From: Pseudomonas sp. Irchel s3h14
GTDB lineage: Bacteria > Pseudomonadota > Gammaproteobacteria > Pseudomonadales > Pseudomonadaceae
DNA length: 64,000 nt
Assembly (NCBI RefSeq): GCF_900187425.1
Contig: NZ_FYDJ01000015.1
Location: 62,001-126,000, forward strand
Direction of reading: 5' to 3'
Both the position numbers and the translations under genes were made by a program. Numbering within the stretch: the first letter of the stretch is position 1; every line of letters starts with the position of its first letter. Positions 15,941 to 25,312 of the stretch are shown in pieces. Below the pieces are notes generated by a model that had not been told where the DNA came from, did no database searches, and worked only from the letters and a program-made list of their open reading frames with translations.

Positions 15941-18643
15941 ATGAACCTGACCCTGCTCAAAGAATTCTTCGCCGGATTCCTGCGCACCCGCCACATCGCC
16001 CGACACTTCCGTCGCCTGGCGCTGCTGGAGAGCTTCACCGACACCACGGTCAGCCGCGAGGTGCCGCCCACCCTGGCGCAAACCCTGGTGAGTGCCGCCA
16101 ACAGCGACACCGGCCGACTGCTGGACAACCTCGGCAGCCACACCGATGGCCTGAGCGAACTCGAAGCCGATGTACTGCGCGTGCAATTCGGCCTCAACGA
16201 AGTCGAGCACGAACAGCCTCTGCCGTGGTGGACCCACTTGTGGCACTGCTACAAAAACCCGTTCAACCTGCTGCTGACGTTGCTCGCGGTCATCTCCTGG
16301 CTGACCGAAGACATGAAAGCCGCCATCGTGATTTTCTCCATGGTGGTGCTCTCGACCTTGCTGCGCTTCTGGCAGGAAACCAAATCCAACCAGGCGGCCG
16401 ACGCGCTCAAGGCGATGGTGAGCAATACCGCCACGGTGTTGCGTCGGGATGCGCAACGTACCGAGCTGCCGATCAAGCAACTGGTGCCAGGCGACCTGAT
16501 CGTGCTCTCGGCCGGTGACATGATTCCCGCCGATTGCCGGGTGCTCGGCGCCAAGGACTTGTTCGTCAGCCAGGCCGCGATGACGGGCGAATCGATGCCG
16601 GTGGAAAAATTCCCTCGTCAGCAGGACAGTGACACCCGCAACCCGCTGGACCTCGACAACATCCTGTTCATGGGCACCAACGTGGTGTCCGGCACGGCCA
16701 TGGCGGTGATTCTCACCACCGGCAACAACACCTATTTCGGCGCCCTGGCGCAGCGGGTTGGCGCTACAGATCGCGCACCCACCTCATTCCAGACCGGGGT
16801 TAACAAAGTCAGTTGGCTGCTGATCCGCTTCATGTTCGTCATGGCGCCGCTGGTGTTGTTCATCAACGGCTTCACCAAGGGCGACTGGACCGAAGCGTTG
16901 CTGTTCGCGCTGTCGATTGCCGTGGGTCTGACCCCGGAAATGCTGCCGATGATCGTCACCTCGACCCTGGCCAAGGGCGCAGTGTTCCTGTCGCGTAAAA
17001 AAGTCATCGTCAAACGCCTCGACGCGATCCAGAACTTCGGCGCCATGGACGTGCTGTGCACAGACAAGACCGGCACCCTGACTCAGGACAAGATCTTCCT
17101 GGCGCGCAATGTCGATGTCTGGGGCAACGATTCCGATGACGTGTTGGAAATGGCCTACCTCAACAGCTACTACCAGACCGGCCTGAAAAACCTGCTGGAC
17201 GTGGCGGTGCTGGAACACGTGGAAATCCACCGTGAACTGAAAGTCGGCACAGCGTTTCGCAAGGTCGACGAGATCCCGTTCGACTTCACTCGCCGACGCA
17301 TGTCGGTGGTGGTCGCCGAGCAAGATCATTCGCACCTGCTGATCTGCAAGGGCGCGGTGGAAGAAGTGCTGGCGGTGTGCACGCGGGTGCGTCACGGCGA
17401 GGTCGATGAAGCACTGAGCGATGAATTGCTGGCGCGGATTCGTCAGGTCACCGCATCGTTCAACGCCGAAGGACTTCGTGTCGTCGCCGTCGCCGCACGG
17501 CCAATGATTGAGGGCCGCGACACCTACAGCCTGGCGGATGAGCAGGAACTGACGTTGATCGGTTACGTGGCGTTTCTCGATCCACCCAAGGAAAGCACCG
17601 CACCAGCCCTCAAAGCCCTGGCCGCTCACGGCGTGGCCGTGAAGGTGCTGACCGGCGACAACGAACTGGTGACCGCGAAGATTTGCCGCGAAGTCGGCCT
17701 GGAGCAGCAAGGCCTGCTGATGGGCAACGACATCGAGCGCATGAGCGACGCCGAACTGGCGGTAGCGGTGGAGACCACCAACGTCTTCGCCAAACTCACT
17801 CCGTCGCACAAAGAGCGCATTGTGCGTTTGCTCAAGGGCAACGGTCATGTGGTCGGTTTCATGGGGGACGGCATCAACGACGCGCCAGCGCTGCGCACCG
17901 CCGACATCGGCATTTCGGTGGACAGCGCCGTCGACATCGCCAAGGAAGCGGCGGACATCATCCTGCTGGAGAAAAGCCTGATGGTGCTGGAGGAGGGTGT
18001 GCTGGAAGGGCGACGGACCTTCGCCAATATGCTCAAGTACATCAAAATGACTGCCAGCTCGAACTTCGGCAATGTGTTCTCGGTGCTGGTGGCCAGCGCG
18101 TTTATTCCGTTCCTGCCGATGCTGCCAATGCACCTGCTGGTGCAGAACCTGCTCTATGACATTTCGCAGATCGCCATCCCGTTCGATAACGTCGATGAAG
18201 AAATGCTGAGCAAACCGCAGCGCTGGCAGCCAGCGGATGTTGGCCGGTTCATGCTGTTTTTCGGACCGATCAGCTCGGTCTTCGACATCACCACGTTTGC
18301 CTTGATGTGGTACGTCTTCGACGCCAATACCCCGGACCATCAAACTCTGTTCCAGTCCGGCTGGTTCGTGGTCGGGCTGCTGACCCAGACCCTGATCGTG
18401 CACATGATCCGCACGCCGAAAATCCCGTTCCTGCAAAGCCGCGCAGCGATGCCACTGATGGTGATGACTGGAATCATCATGGCCGTCGGAATTTTCCTGC
18501 CGATGGGACCGCTGGCGCACTACTTCAAATTGCAGGCGCTGCCGTCGCTGTACTTCGTGTTCCTGCCGGTGATTTTGCTGGCATACATGGCGCTGACCCA
18601 AGCGGTGAAAGGGTTCTACATTCGCCGGTTTGGCTGGCAGTAA
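15941..18643 (+). CDS. mgtA: Magnesium-importing P-type ATPase MgtA
   Basis: P3-type ATPase of the inner membrane that imports Mg2+ at low external Mg2+. The ATG at 15941 follows GGGGGAA and gives 900 residues, the usual MgtA/MgtB size; an upstream in-frame GTG region lacks a ribosome site. Visible are a cytosolic N-terminal extension, the actuator motif TGES (in AAMTGESMPVEKFP), the phosphorylation motif CTDKTGTLTQDK with Asp375, the ATP-binding region (KGAVEEVLAVC), the hinge GDGINDAPALR, and about ten membrane helices with four at the C-terminus. The M4 motif AVGLTPEMLPMIV is typical of MgtA. It stands alone behind a structured leader. Confidence 0.95.
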   Translation: MNLTLLKEFFAGFLRTRHIARHFRRLALLESFTDTTVSREVPPTLAQTLVSAANSDTGRLLDNLGSHTDGLSELEADVLRVQFGLNEVEHEQPLPWWTHLWHCYKNPFNLLLTLLAVISWLTEDMKAAIVIFSMVVLSTLLRFWQETKSNQAADALKAMVSNTATVLRRDAQRTELPIKQLVPGDLIVLSAGDMIPADCRVLGAKDLFVSQAAMTGESMPVEKFPRQQDSDTRNPLDLDNILFMGTNVVSGTAMAVILTTGNNTYFGALAQRVGATDRAPTSFQTGVNKVSWLLIRFMFVMAPLVLFINGFTKGDWTEALLFALSIAVGLTPEMLPMIVTSTLAKGAVFLSRKKVIVKRLDAIQNFGAMDVLCTDKTGTLTQDKIFLARNVDVWGNDSDDVLEMAYLNSYYQTGLKNLLDVAVLEHVEIHRELKVGTAFRKVDEIPFDFTRRRMSVVVAEQDHSHLLICKGAVEEVLAVCTRVRHGEVDEALSDELLARIRQVTASFNAEGLRVVAVAARPMIEGRDTYSLADEQELTLIGYVAFLDPPKESTAPALKALAAHGVAVKVLTGDNELVTAKICREVGLEQQGLLMGNDIERMSDAELAVAVETTNVFAKLTPSHKERIVRLLKGNGHVVGFMGDGINDAPALRTADIGISVDSAVDIAKEAADIILLEKSLMVLEEGVLEGRRTFANMLKYIKMTASSNFGNVFSVLVASAFIPFLPMLPMHLLVQNLLYDISQIAIPFDNVDEEMLSKPQRWQPADVGRFMLFFGPISSVFDITTFALMWYVFDANTPDHQTLFQSGWFVVGLLTQTLIVHMIRTPKIPFLQSRAAMPLMVMTGIIMAVGIFLPMGPLAHYFKLQALPSLYFVFLPVILLAYMALTQAVKGFYIRRFGWQ

Positions 18644-18693
18644 ACAAGCAGCGGTCGCTCAGCGAGGCAACTTATTGTGGCGAGGGGGCTTTT

Positions 18694-18784
18694 CTGTGGG
18701 AGCGAGCTTGCTCGCGATAGCGGTCTGACAGTCACCTGAATAGTGAATGTGCCACCGTCATCGCGAGCAAGCTCGCTCCCACAG
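18694..18784. repeat. Palindromic REP-type repeat, family A
   Basis: ctgtgggagcgagcttgctc inverted pair downstream of mgtA; the rest of the 277-bp gap holds the BvgA-like operator and leader of the next operon. Confidence 0.88.
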
Positions 18785-18838
18785 GGCTAGCCATTCCTGA
18801 CTCCTGAACTCCTGATACCGGATGAGGAGTCCGTTTTT

Positions 18839-18852
18839 TAGGAAAAGTCCTA
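18839..18852. promoter_or_regulatory. Inverted heptad pair resembling a BvgA/EvgA-family operator
   Basis: TAGGAAA directly abuts AGTCCTA, i.e. two inverted heptads whose first is the reverse complement of the BvgA consensus TTTCCTA. It lies ~69 bp upstream of the first gene of an operon encoding a BvgA-like regulator, so autoregulation is plausible. Confidence 0.45.
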
Positions 18853-18920
18853 CAGAAAGCTCAGCGGGTCTTCCGTAGCCTTGCGCCCTCACGAATCTGA
18901 CACCCTCCTGGGGGCCCACG

Positions 18921-19334
18921 TTGTCGAACAAAGCCTTACGTATCCTGATCGCCGACGAGTTGCATTTTCACTGCATGAAGGTCGAGCGACTGTTCAATCA
19001 ACTCGACTACTACCGGATAGCACCGGTGCACAGCCTTGAAGAGCTGTTGACCCTGGTCGAATACGGTTGCGAGCCATTTGATCTGGTGGTCATCAATGCC
19101 TCGCTGGCGGGCGGGGCGTTGAACCTGTTCGATTTTTTCCTTGATAACCAACAGGTTCATCACGCCTTGATCTATGACGGTCATCAGTCGCAACTGCCGC
19201 CCATCCCTGCCTGCGTTCAACAGACGGTTGAGGTGAGCCACGCAATGCTGCCTGATCTGGCGTCCGTTCAGCGGCTGATGGCGATCATCGACCCTCGTCT
19301 ACCGTTCGTCGGCACTGTCATTTCTGTCAGGTAG
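18921..19334 (+). CDS. Degenerate receiver-domain protein at head of BvgAS-like operon
   Basis: 137 residues with the outline of a CheY-type receiver domain and no output domain. The acidic pocket is partly kept (Asp12, Glu13 after ILIAD), but the phosphoacceptor strand reads FDLVVINAS, with Asn59 where Asp is expected. The C-terminal Thr/Lys pair is not evident. It is therefore unlikely to be phosphorylated and may act as a decoy or binding partner for the neighbouring relay. The start is a TTG at 18921 after CTGGGGG; no ATG in frame gives a complete domain, so the start is moderately certain. It precedes the response regulator by ~110 bases and is probably co-transcribed. Confidence 0.65.
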   Translation: MSNKALRILIADELHFHCMKVERLFNQLDYYRIAPVHSLEELLTLVEYGCEPFDLVVINASLAGGALNLFDFFLDNQQVHHALIYDGHQSQLPPIPACVQQTVEVSHAMLPDLASVQRLMAIIDPRLPFVGTVISVR

Positions 19335-19444
19335 TTGCGCCCGGTTTTTCATGCAAAAGTCTTTGCGCAGCCGGTGCGTTCAACCGGGCCGGGCTCATGG
19401 GCATTGATTGCTCAATCGTCGTGTTTTTTGCACAGGGAGTTGCC

Positions 19445-20071
19445 ATGAAGTCAGTGCTGATTGTGGACGATCATCCGGTGGTTCGCGCCGCAGTCAAAAT
19501 CGTACTGGTGCAGGAGGGTTTCAAGCAGATTTACGAAGCAGCGAGTGGTAATGAGGTCTTGCCGAAGATCCGCGAACACATGCCTGATCTGGTGGTGCTG
19601 GATCTGGTGATGCCCTCGCTCGACGGGCTGACTGTACTGGCGCGGATCAAGACCAGTGGAGTGCCCTGCCGAGTACTGGTCTTCACGTCCCTGGAGCCCA
19701 TGTTTTATCAGGATCGTTGCATACACGCCGGCGCCGCTTCCTATGTCGCCAAGACCAATGATTTGCAGCATTTGCACAAAGCCGTGCAAGCCGTGATGGC
19801 CGGTTACACCTATTTCGCCCAGCTACCCTCGGCGTCGGTGTCGCTGAACTCGATGCAACTGAGTGAAAAACAGTTGATCGATAAACTCTCCGACCGGGAA
19901 CTGACGATCTTTCAGCATCTGGCCCGGGGCATCAGTAACAAGGCGATCGCTGAAATCATGCACTTGAGTCACAAGACCGTCAGTACCTACAAGACCCGTC
20001 TGGTTGGAAAACTCAACGTGGAATCGGCGGTGTACCTGAGGGATTTTGCCAAGCGTAATCATCTGATCTGA
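19445..20071 (+). CDS. LuxR/NarL-family response regulator (BvgA/EvgA/RocA1-like)
   Basis: Transcription factor of a phosphorelay. With the ATG at 19445 (after AGGGAG) it has 208 residues, almost the size of BvgA and EvgA; a longer upstream reading frame is rejected because it runs through the ribosome site. The receiver domain covers residues ~1-120, with DDHPVVR at the acidic pocket and Asp54 in DLVVLDLVMP. A LuxR-type helix-turn-helix follows at ~140-205 (LSDRELTIFQHLARGISNKAIAEIMHLSHKTVSTYKTRLVGKL). The sensor kinase gene begins at or just after its stop. Likely targets include its own promoter (heptads at 18839-18852). Confidence 0.88.
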   Translation: MKSVLIVDDHPVVRAAVKIVLVQEGFKQIYEAASGNEVLPKIREHMPDLVVLDLVMPSLDGLTVLARIKTSGVPCRVLVFTSLEPMFYQDRCIHAGAASYVAKTNDLQHLHKAVQAVMAGYTYFAQLPSASVSLNSMQLSEKQLIDKLSDRELTIFQHLARGISNKAIAEIMHLSHKTVSTYKTRLVGKLNVESAVYLRDFAKRNHLI

Positions 20072-20083
20072 GTGAGCCCGATC

Positions 20084-23000
20084 ATGCGCGATTGTTTGTG
20101 GGCTCTGTTGCTGTTCTGTGGACTGGGAGCACCGGTGACGGCGGCCGATGAGCCAAAGCTTTTGCATGTGCTGGGGCGTTCAGCGGTGGAGGGGTATCAG
20201 GTCCAGCTGGATGAAAAAGACTGGCAGTGGTTGCGTGGCAAACGAGTCTTGCGCCTCGGGGTGTCGGGGGCGGACTACCCGCCGTTCGAGATCACGCGAA
20301 ACGTTGATGAGCTGGAAGGCATCACCGCAGACTATGCCGCACTGTTGGGGCAACTGCTGCACGTAAAAATCGACGTGCTTCGTTATCGCACGCGCGAGGC
20401 GGCCATGGATGCGCTCAAACGCGATGAACTGGACCTGCTCGGCACGTCCAACAACTTCGAGGCGGCTGACCCCGAGCTGACCCGATCCAGTGCCTATGCC
20501 GAAGATCAGCCGATGCTGGTTACCCGCCTGGACGACTGGATGCCCGTCGACCTCGCGGGCAAACGCATCGCCATGGTCGATGACTATCTGCAGGCGCAGA
20601 CTGTCGAAGCCTTCTATCCCGATGCGAGCTTGCAACGCTACCCCTCGGCACTCGACGCGATCGGGGCGGTGGCGTTCGGGCTGGATGATGTGTACCTCGG
20701 GGACTTCATCAGCGCCAATTACCTCATCAATAACAACTACCTCAGCAACGTACGCCTGGTGGGACCTTCCGGCCTGGACGCCAATCCGTTCGGCTTTGCC
20801 TTCAGCCGGGGCAACCCACGTCTGAAGAGCATTGTCGATAAGGCTCTGGCGACGATCCCCATGGATGAGCGCACGGCCATCGAGCAGCGCTGGAGTGCCG
20901 GAAGAGCCAACATGGCGGGTCAAGAGCGAGTACGTTTGAGCGCCAGTGAACAACGTTGGCTGGATCAACATCCGACGGTGGAAGTCGGTGCCGTCGAGAA
21001 CTTTGCACCGCTGACTTTTTACGACGCCCAGGGACAACTCAGCGGGTTGACTGCGCAATTGCTGACGCTGATCAGCCAGCGCAGCGGCTTGACCTTCAAG
21101 GTGCAGCGGGGTAACTCCCTCGATCAGCAGATCCAGCAACTCAAGGACGGCAAGATCGACGTGTTACCTGTGGTCACGCCCAGTATCGAACGCGAAGCCG
21201 AACTGCGTTTCACTCGGGCCTACTTGAACAATCCGTTTGTACTGGTCAGTGCGACCACCCCGGGAAGCCCCAGGACCCTGGATGACATGGCCGGTAAACG
21301 CCTGGCGATTTATCGCGGTCATCCGTTGCTCGGGTTCATTCGCGCTCGGGCGCCCAATGTGCGTCTGATCGAAGTGCAGAGTCCGGCGCAGGGTCTGGAA
21401 TGGGTGATCAAGGGCCAGGCCGAGGGGGCAGTCAGCTCATTGATCGTGGCTCGGTATCTGATTACCCGGCAATACCGCGAGCGTCTGCGGATCAGCAGCA
21501 CCGTGGGCGATGAACCGGCGCGTATCGCTCTGGCCACCCACCGAGGTGCGCTGGAGTTGCACTCGATTCTGAACAAGGCACTGCTGAGCATTTCACCCCG
21601 GGAGATGGATGAGCTGTTAGCCCGCTGGAGCAATGATGTGGTGGTCGATGACAGCTACTGGCTGCGTCATCGCCAAGGCATTCTCCAGGCGTTTGCCGTT
21701 GCGGGCGCTTTGCTGTTGCTCGCACTGGCCTGGATTGCCTGGCAGCGTCGACAGATCCGTCAACGCCAACAACTGCTCGGGCAATTGCAGGATGCCAAGA
21801 ACGCCGCCGACGATGCCAACCGCGCCAAAACTACCTTTCTGGCGACCATGAGTCATGAAATCCGCACTCCGATGAATGCCCTGATCGGCATGCTCGAACT
21901 GGCGCTGAAGCGAGCGGAAGAGGGCTTCACTGATCGCTCCGCCATCGAAGTGGCATCCAATGCCGCGCAGCAATTGCTGGCGTTGATCGGCGACATCCTG
22001 GACATCGCCCGCATCGAGTCCGGGCATTTGTCACTGACCCCTGAGCGGGCCAATCTACGCACGCTGGTGGAGTCGGTGTGCCGGGTTTTCGAAGGTCTGG
22101 CACGGCAGAAGAACTTGCAGTGGCGAGTCGAATTGGCCGAACACAGCGATCGTGACGTGTTAGTCGACCCCACGCGCTTCAAGCAGGTGCTGTCCAATCT
22201 GCTGAGCAACGCGATCAAGTTCACCCGTGAGGGTGAGGTGAGTTTGACACTGCGAGTAGAGCCCGGTGTGTCGGGGCATCTGGCAGTCAGTGTGTGTATT
22301 GAGGACAGCGGCATCGGTGTCAGTGTGGTCGATCAGCAACGACTGTTCAGCCCGTTCGTACAGGCCGGTAACAGCCAGCAGTCAGGCCACAATGGCTCTG
22401 GCCTGGGACTGGTGATCAGCCGCACTCTGTGCGAAATGATGGGCGGCCGATTGCAGCTCGACAGCGTCCTCGGACTGGGTACGCAGGTCGACATCAGCCT
22501 TGATCTGATTGCGTTGCAACCGTTGGCCTGCAGCGAGCGGGCCGATAGCGGATTGCAGGTGGCCACTCGGCTGTTGAGGATTCTGGTGGTCGACGATTAC
22601 CCGGCCAATCGATTGTTGCTCTCACGGCAGCTGAGCTACCTGGGGCATCAGGTGCTGGAGGTTGAGGATGGCGAGCGGGGTCTTGTGAAGTGGCGCGAGC
22701 ATGAGCTCGATTTGGTCATCACCGATTGCAACATGCCGGTGGTCAATGGTTATGAATTGGCGGGTGCGATACGCGATGAAGAGCGCGCTAATGGCTTGCC
22801 ACCCACGCTGATTCTTGGGTTTAGCGCCAATGCGCAGCCGGAGGAAAAGATCCGTTGCCTTGAAGCAGGCATGGACGACTGTCTGTTCAAACCGATCCGG
22901 CTGGCCGATTTGAGTGCCTGGCTGGCATCCCGATTTGTGAGTGAGCCGCCAGCGCCGGTTGAAGAGCAAGCAACGTACGAGATCGACTTGGTCGGCCTGG

Positions 23001-23302
23001 AGCTCTACGTCGGTGAAGACCGGACGCTGATCAATCAGTTGTTGCGAGAACTGGCCGTAACCAACCTCTACGATCGCGATGATCTGCTTGCAGCGCACGT
23101 CAGTGGCAATCGTCACCGGCTGCAAGACCTGGCGCACCGCATCAAAGGTGGTGCGCGGATGGTTCGTGCAGAACGTTTGATCGAGTGCTGCGAACATCTG
23201 GAACGTGCCTGCGCCGAAGGGCGCGCGACGTTGATCGACGAGGCCGTCGATCAATTGCAGCACGCCATGGCACGCCTGGATCAGAGCCTCAAGCGAGACT
23301 GA
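20084..23302 (+). CDS. BvgS/EvgS-like hybrid sensor histidine kinase
   Basis: Tripartite unorthodox kinase of 1072 residues in the inner membrane. The order is a signal peptide (MRDCLWALLLFCGLGAPVTA), two periplasmic Venus-flytrap solute-binding domains (SBP_bac_3; ~50-275 and ~280-520), one membrane helix (~535-555), a short coiled linker, a HisKA domain (His in FLATMSHEIRTPMN, ~591), HATPase (SGLGLVISRTL), a receiver (ILVVDDYPANR; Asp in VITDCNMP, ~880) and an HPt domain (His in LAHRIKGGARM, ~1017). The PAS domain of Bordetella BvgS is absent. The ATG at 20084 is preferred because it begins the signal peptide; a GTG at 20072 directly after the regulator stop is the alternative. It presumably phosphorylates the regulator at 19445-20071. 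Confidence 0.9.
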   Translation: MRDCLWALLLFCGLGAPVTAADEPKLLHVLGRSAVEGYQVQLDEKDWQWLRGKRVLRLGVSGADYPPFEITRNVDELEGITADYAALLGQLLHVKIDVLRYRTREAAMDALKRDELDLLGTSNNFEAADPELTRSSAYAEDQPMLVTRLDDWMPVDLAGKRIAMVDDYLQAQTVEAFYPDASLQRYPSALDAIGAVAFGLDDVYLGDFISANYLINNNYLSNVRLVGPSGLDANPFGFAFSRGNPRLKSIVDKALATIPMDERTAIEQRWSAGRANMAGQERVRLSASEQRWLDQHPTVEVGAVENFAPLTFYDAQGQLSGLTAQLLTLISQRSGLTFKVQRGNSLDQQIQQLKDGKIDVLPVVTPSIEREAELRFTRAYLNNPFVLVSATTPGSPRTLDDMAGKRLAIYRGHPLLGFIRARAPNVRLIEVQSPAQGLEWVIKGQAEGAVSSLIVARYLITRQYRERLRISSTVGDEPARIALATHRGALELHSILNKALLSISPREMDELLARWSNDVVVDDSYWLRHRQGILQAFAVAGALLLLALAWIAWQRRQIRQRQQLLGQLQDAKNAADDANRAKTTFLATMSHEIRTPMNALIGMLELALKRAEEGFTDRSAIEVASNAAQQLLALIGDILDIARIESGHLSLTPERANLRTLVESVCRVFEGLARQKNLQWRVELAEHSDRDVLVDPTRFKQVLSNLLSNAIKFTREGEVSLTLRVEPGVSGHLAVSVCIEDSGIGVSVVDQQRLFSPFVQAGNSQQSGHNGSGLGLVISRTLCEMMGGRLQLDSVLGLGTQVDISLDLIALQPLACSERADSGLQVATRLLRILVVDDYPANRLLLSRQLSYLGHQVLEVEDGERGLVKWREHELDLVITDCNMPVVNGYELAGAIRDEERANGLPPTLILGFSANAQPEEKIRCLEAGMDDCLFKPIRLADLSAWLASRFVSEPPAPVEEQATYEIDLVGLELYVGEDRTLINQLLRELAVTNLYDRDDLLAAHVSGNRHRLQDLAHRIKGGARMVRAERLIECCEHLERACAEGRATLIDEAVDQLQHAMARLDQSLKRD

Positions 23303-23305
23303 CGC

Positions 23306-24109
23306 TTAATCCCAGTGGGGCGCGATGCCTTTGGGGCTGGTCAGTCGATGGCCGCGATCCAGACCCGCGATCAGCGCCATGTCGGCGTCGCTCAAGGTCA
23401 TGGCGCAAGCTTTCAGGTTGCTGGCGAGGTTGGCGCGTTTGGTCGACGAGGGAATCACGGCGTAACCCAGTTGCATGGCCCAGGCCAACGTGACGTGTGC
23501 CGGCGTCGCCTGCAGGCGATCGGCGATCAGCTGGATCACCGGGTCTTTCAGCACTTCGCCGTAAGCGAGGGTCATGTACGAGGTGATCTGGATGCCCTGG
23601 CTCTGTGCAAATTCGACGACCTTGCGGTTTTGCAGGTAGGGGTGCAGTTCAATCTGGTTGGTCGCGATGTGTTCGGCGCCGACCGCGGCGATCGCCTGTT
23701 TCATCAGGTCGACGGTGAAGTTGGACACACCGATCTGCCGGGTCAGGCCCAGTTGTTTGGCTTCGAGCAGGGCACCCATGAATTCCTCGACCGGCACCTG
23801 ATCTTCCGGGGACGGCCAATGGATCAGGGTCAGGTCCAAGTAGTCGGTTTGCAGCTTTTGCAGGCTTTCCTTGAGGCTGTCGATCAGGCGATCCCCGGCG
23901 AAGTTGGCAACCCAGATCTTGCTGGTGATGAACAACTCGTCACGGGCGATGCCGCTGGCGGCAATCGCCTCGCCGACCTCGGCTTCGTTCTCGTAGATTT
24001 GCGCGGTATCGATGACTCGATAGCCCAGTTCCAGGCCAGTGCTCACCGAATCGATGACCACCTGGCCTTGCAAGCGAAAAGTACCAAGACCGAATGCGGG
24101 AATAGACAT
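23306..24109 (-). CDS. dkgB: Aldo/keto reductase, 2,5-diketo-D-gluconate reductase B type
   Basis: NADPH-dependent cytosolic reductase of the AKR superfamily. Starting at the ATG at 24109 it has 267 residues, exactly the E. coli DkgB length; the longer frame upstream has no family similarity. Catalytic tetrad residues are visible: Asp in [11 protein letters not shown] with the following Tyr, Lys in [11 protein letters not shown] and His in LTLIHWPSP. The cofactor loop is at the C-terminus ([15 protein letters not shown]). It converges on the BvgS-like gene with a 3-base gap. Substrate in vivo is not shown by sequence (keto-gluconate, methylglyoxal or other aldehydes). Confidence 0.85.
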   Translation of the reverse strand: MSIPAFGLGTFRLQGQVVIDSVSTGLELGYRVIDTAQIYENEAEVGEAIAASGIARDELFITSKIWVANFAGDRLIDSLKESLQKLQTDYLDLTLIHWPSPEDQVPVEEFMGALLEAKQLGLTRQIGVSNFTVDLMKQAIAAVGAEHIATNQIELHPYLQNRKVVEFAQSQGIQITSYMTLAYGEVLKDPVIQLIADRLQATPAHVTLAWAMQLGYAVIPSSTKRANLASNLKACAMTLSDADMALIAGLDRGHRLTSPKGIAPHWD

Positions 24110-24251
24110 CAATGACTCCAGGGTTGCAGTGGGAATGGGCACGAGTATCCGCGCCCGCACCCATGAGAAAAACCGCTGGATCGGCAAAGCAATGTTTACC
24201 GCAAGTCATGAATCGAGTCGGCAGAAGGCTTTGTAGTGTTTGATCTGGCGC

Positions 24252-24277
24252 CTTCGCGAGCAGGCTCGCTCCCACAG
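24252..24277. repeat. Single REP half-element, family A
   Basis: A lone ttcgcgagcaggctcgctccc unit without its inverted partner, between dkgB and the LysR gene. Confidence 0.7.
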
Positions 24278-24299
24278 GGGATCTGTGGTGTACGGGCTT

Positions 24300-25208
24300 C
24301 TAAGCAATATCGCTGTGGCTGAATTCCTCGCCCAGAAAGTCGATCAATGCGCGCACCGACGGCAGCAGCCCACGGCGTGAAGGGAAGATGGCATGCACGA
24401 TCCCGCATTTGGGTGCCCAGCCCGGCACCAGTTCCACCAGTCGGCCCGCGGCAATGTCATCGCGCACCACCACGCTGGGCAGGTGAGCGATGCCGATCCC
24501 GGCCACCACGGCGTGACGCAACGCCAACAGGTCATCGGTGACCATTCGTGGCGCATGCCGAATCACCGCGCTGGCGCCCTCCGCCCCAAACAATTCCCAC
24601 TGATATTCACGCTGCGCCGCGCCCCAATGCAGGCTCGGCAACCCGCTGAGGTCAGCCGGGGAGGCCGGTGAAGACAGGCGCGACACAAAGGCGGGACTGC
24701 CCACCAGGCATTGGGTGCTGTTGCCCAGCACCTTCATCACCATGTCGGTGTTTTCCAGCGGCGGAAAGCGCACGCGCAGGGCGATGTCGAAACCCTCGTG
24801 GATCAGGTCAACCCGGCGGTTGGTGCTCTCGATGAACAACTCCACCAGCGGGTACTTGAGCATGTAGCGGGTCAACATCGGTCCGACCCAGGAGTTGAGC
24901 AGCGCGGTCGGGCAACTGATGCGCACCAGGCCCTGGGGTTCGGAGCGGTTGCGTTCGATCAGTTCGGCAGCGCTTTCGGCTTCCACGCGCATCGCCAGGC
25001 AACGCTGGTAATAGGCCTGGCCGATTTCCGTCAGTGAACAATGCCGGCTGGTGCGGTGCAGCAGGCGTACACCGAGGCGCTCTTCGAGCTCGGCAATGCG
25101 CCGGCTCAGCTTCGACTTGGGCATGTCCAGCGCTCGACCGGCCGGGGCGAAACCGTGGTGCTCCACCACTTGGGTGAAGTAGTAGAGGGTGTTGAGGTCT
25201 TCCACCAT
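24300..25208 (-). CDS. LysR-family transcriptional regulator, divergent from pirin gene
   Basis: 302 residues. The N-terminal winged helix-turn-helix (residues ~1-65) has FTQVVEHHGFAPAGRALDMPKSKLSRRIAELEERLGVRLLHRTSR. An effector-binding domain of the CrgA/PecT-like type (periplasmic-binding fold, ~90-295) follows. It is transcribed away from the pirin/isochorismatase genes with a ~105-bp shared upstream region, the usual LysR arrangement, so it likely controls them. The effector is unknown. Confidence 0.87.
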   Translation of the reverse strand: MVEDLNTLYYFTQVVEHHGFAPAGRALDMPKSKLSRRIAELEERLGVRLLHRTSRHCSLTEIGQAYYQRCLAMRVEAESAAELIERNRSEPQGLVRISCPTALLNSWVGPMLTRYMLKYPLVELFIESTNRRVDLIHEGFDIALRVRFPPLENTDMVMKVLGNSTQCLVGSPAFVSRLSSPASPADLSGLPSLHWGAAQREYQWELFGAEGASAVIRHAPRMVTDDLLALRHAVVAGIGIAHLPSVVVRDDIAAGRLVELVPGWAPKCGIVHAIFPSRRGLLPSVRALIDFLGEEFSHSDIA

Positions 25209-25312
25209 CGTTCTCCATATAGAACGCTAAGGCTGATTTTTGCAGTCTAGTGCATCAAAGGGTTCAGTTTTAAGCTTTGTCCATCGCGTCACTCACCAGA
25301 TTCGGAGGCAGA

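Noticed and set aside
16784-18601. 605-codon minus-strand frame opposite mgtA
   Set aside because: A shadow of mgtA: His/Gln/Arg/Asp-rich without a fold, fully overlapped by a strongly supported gene.
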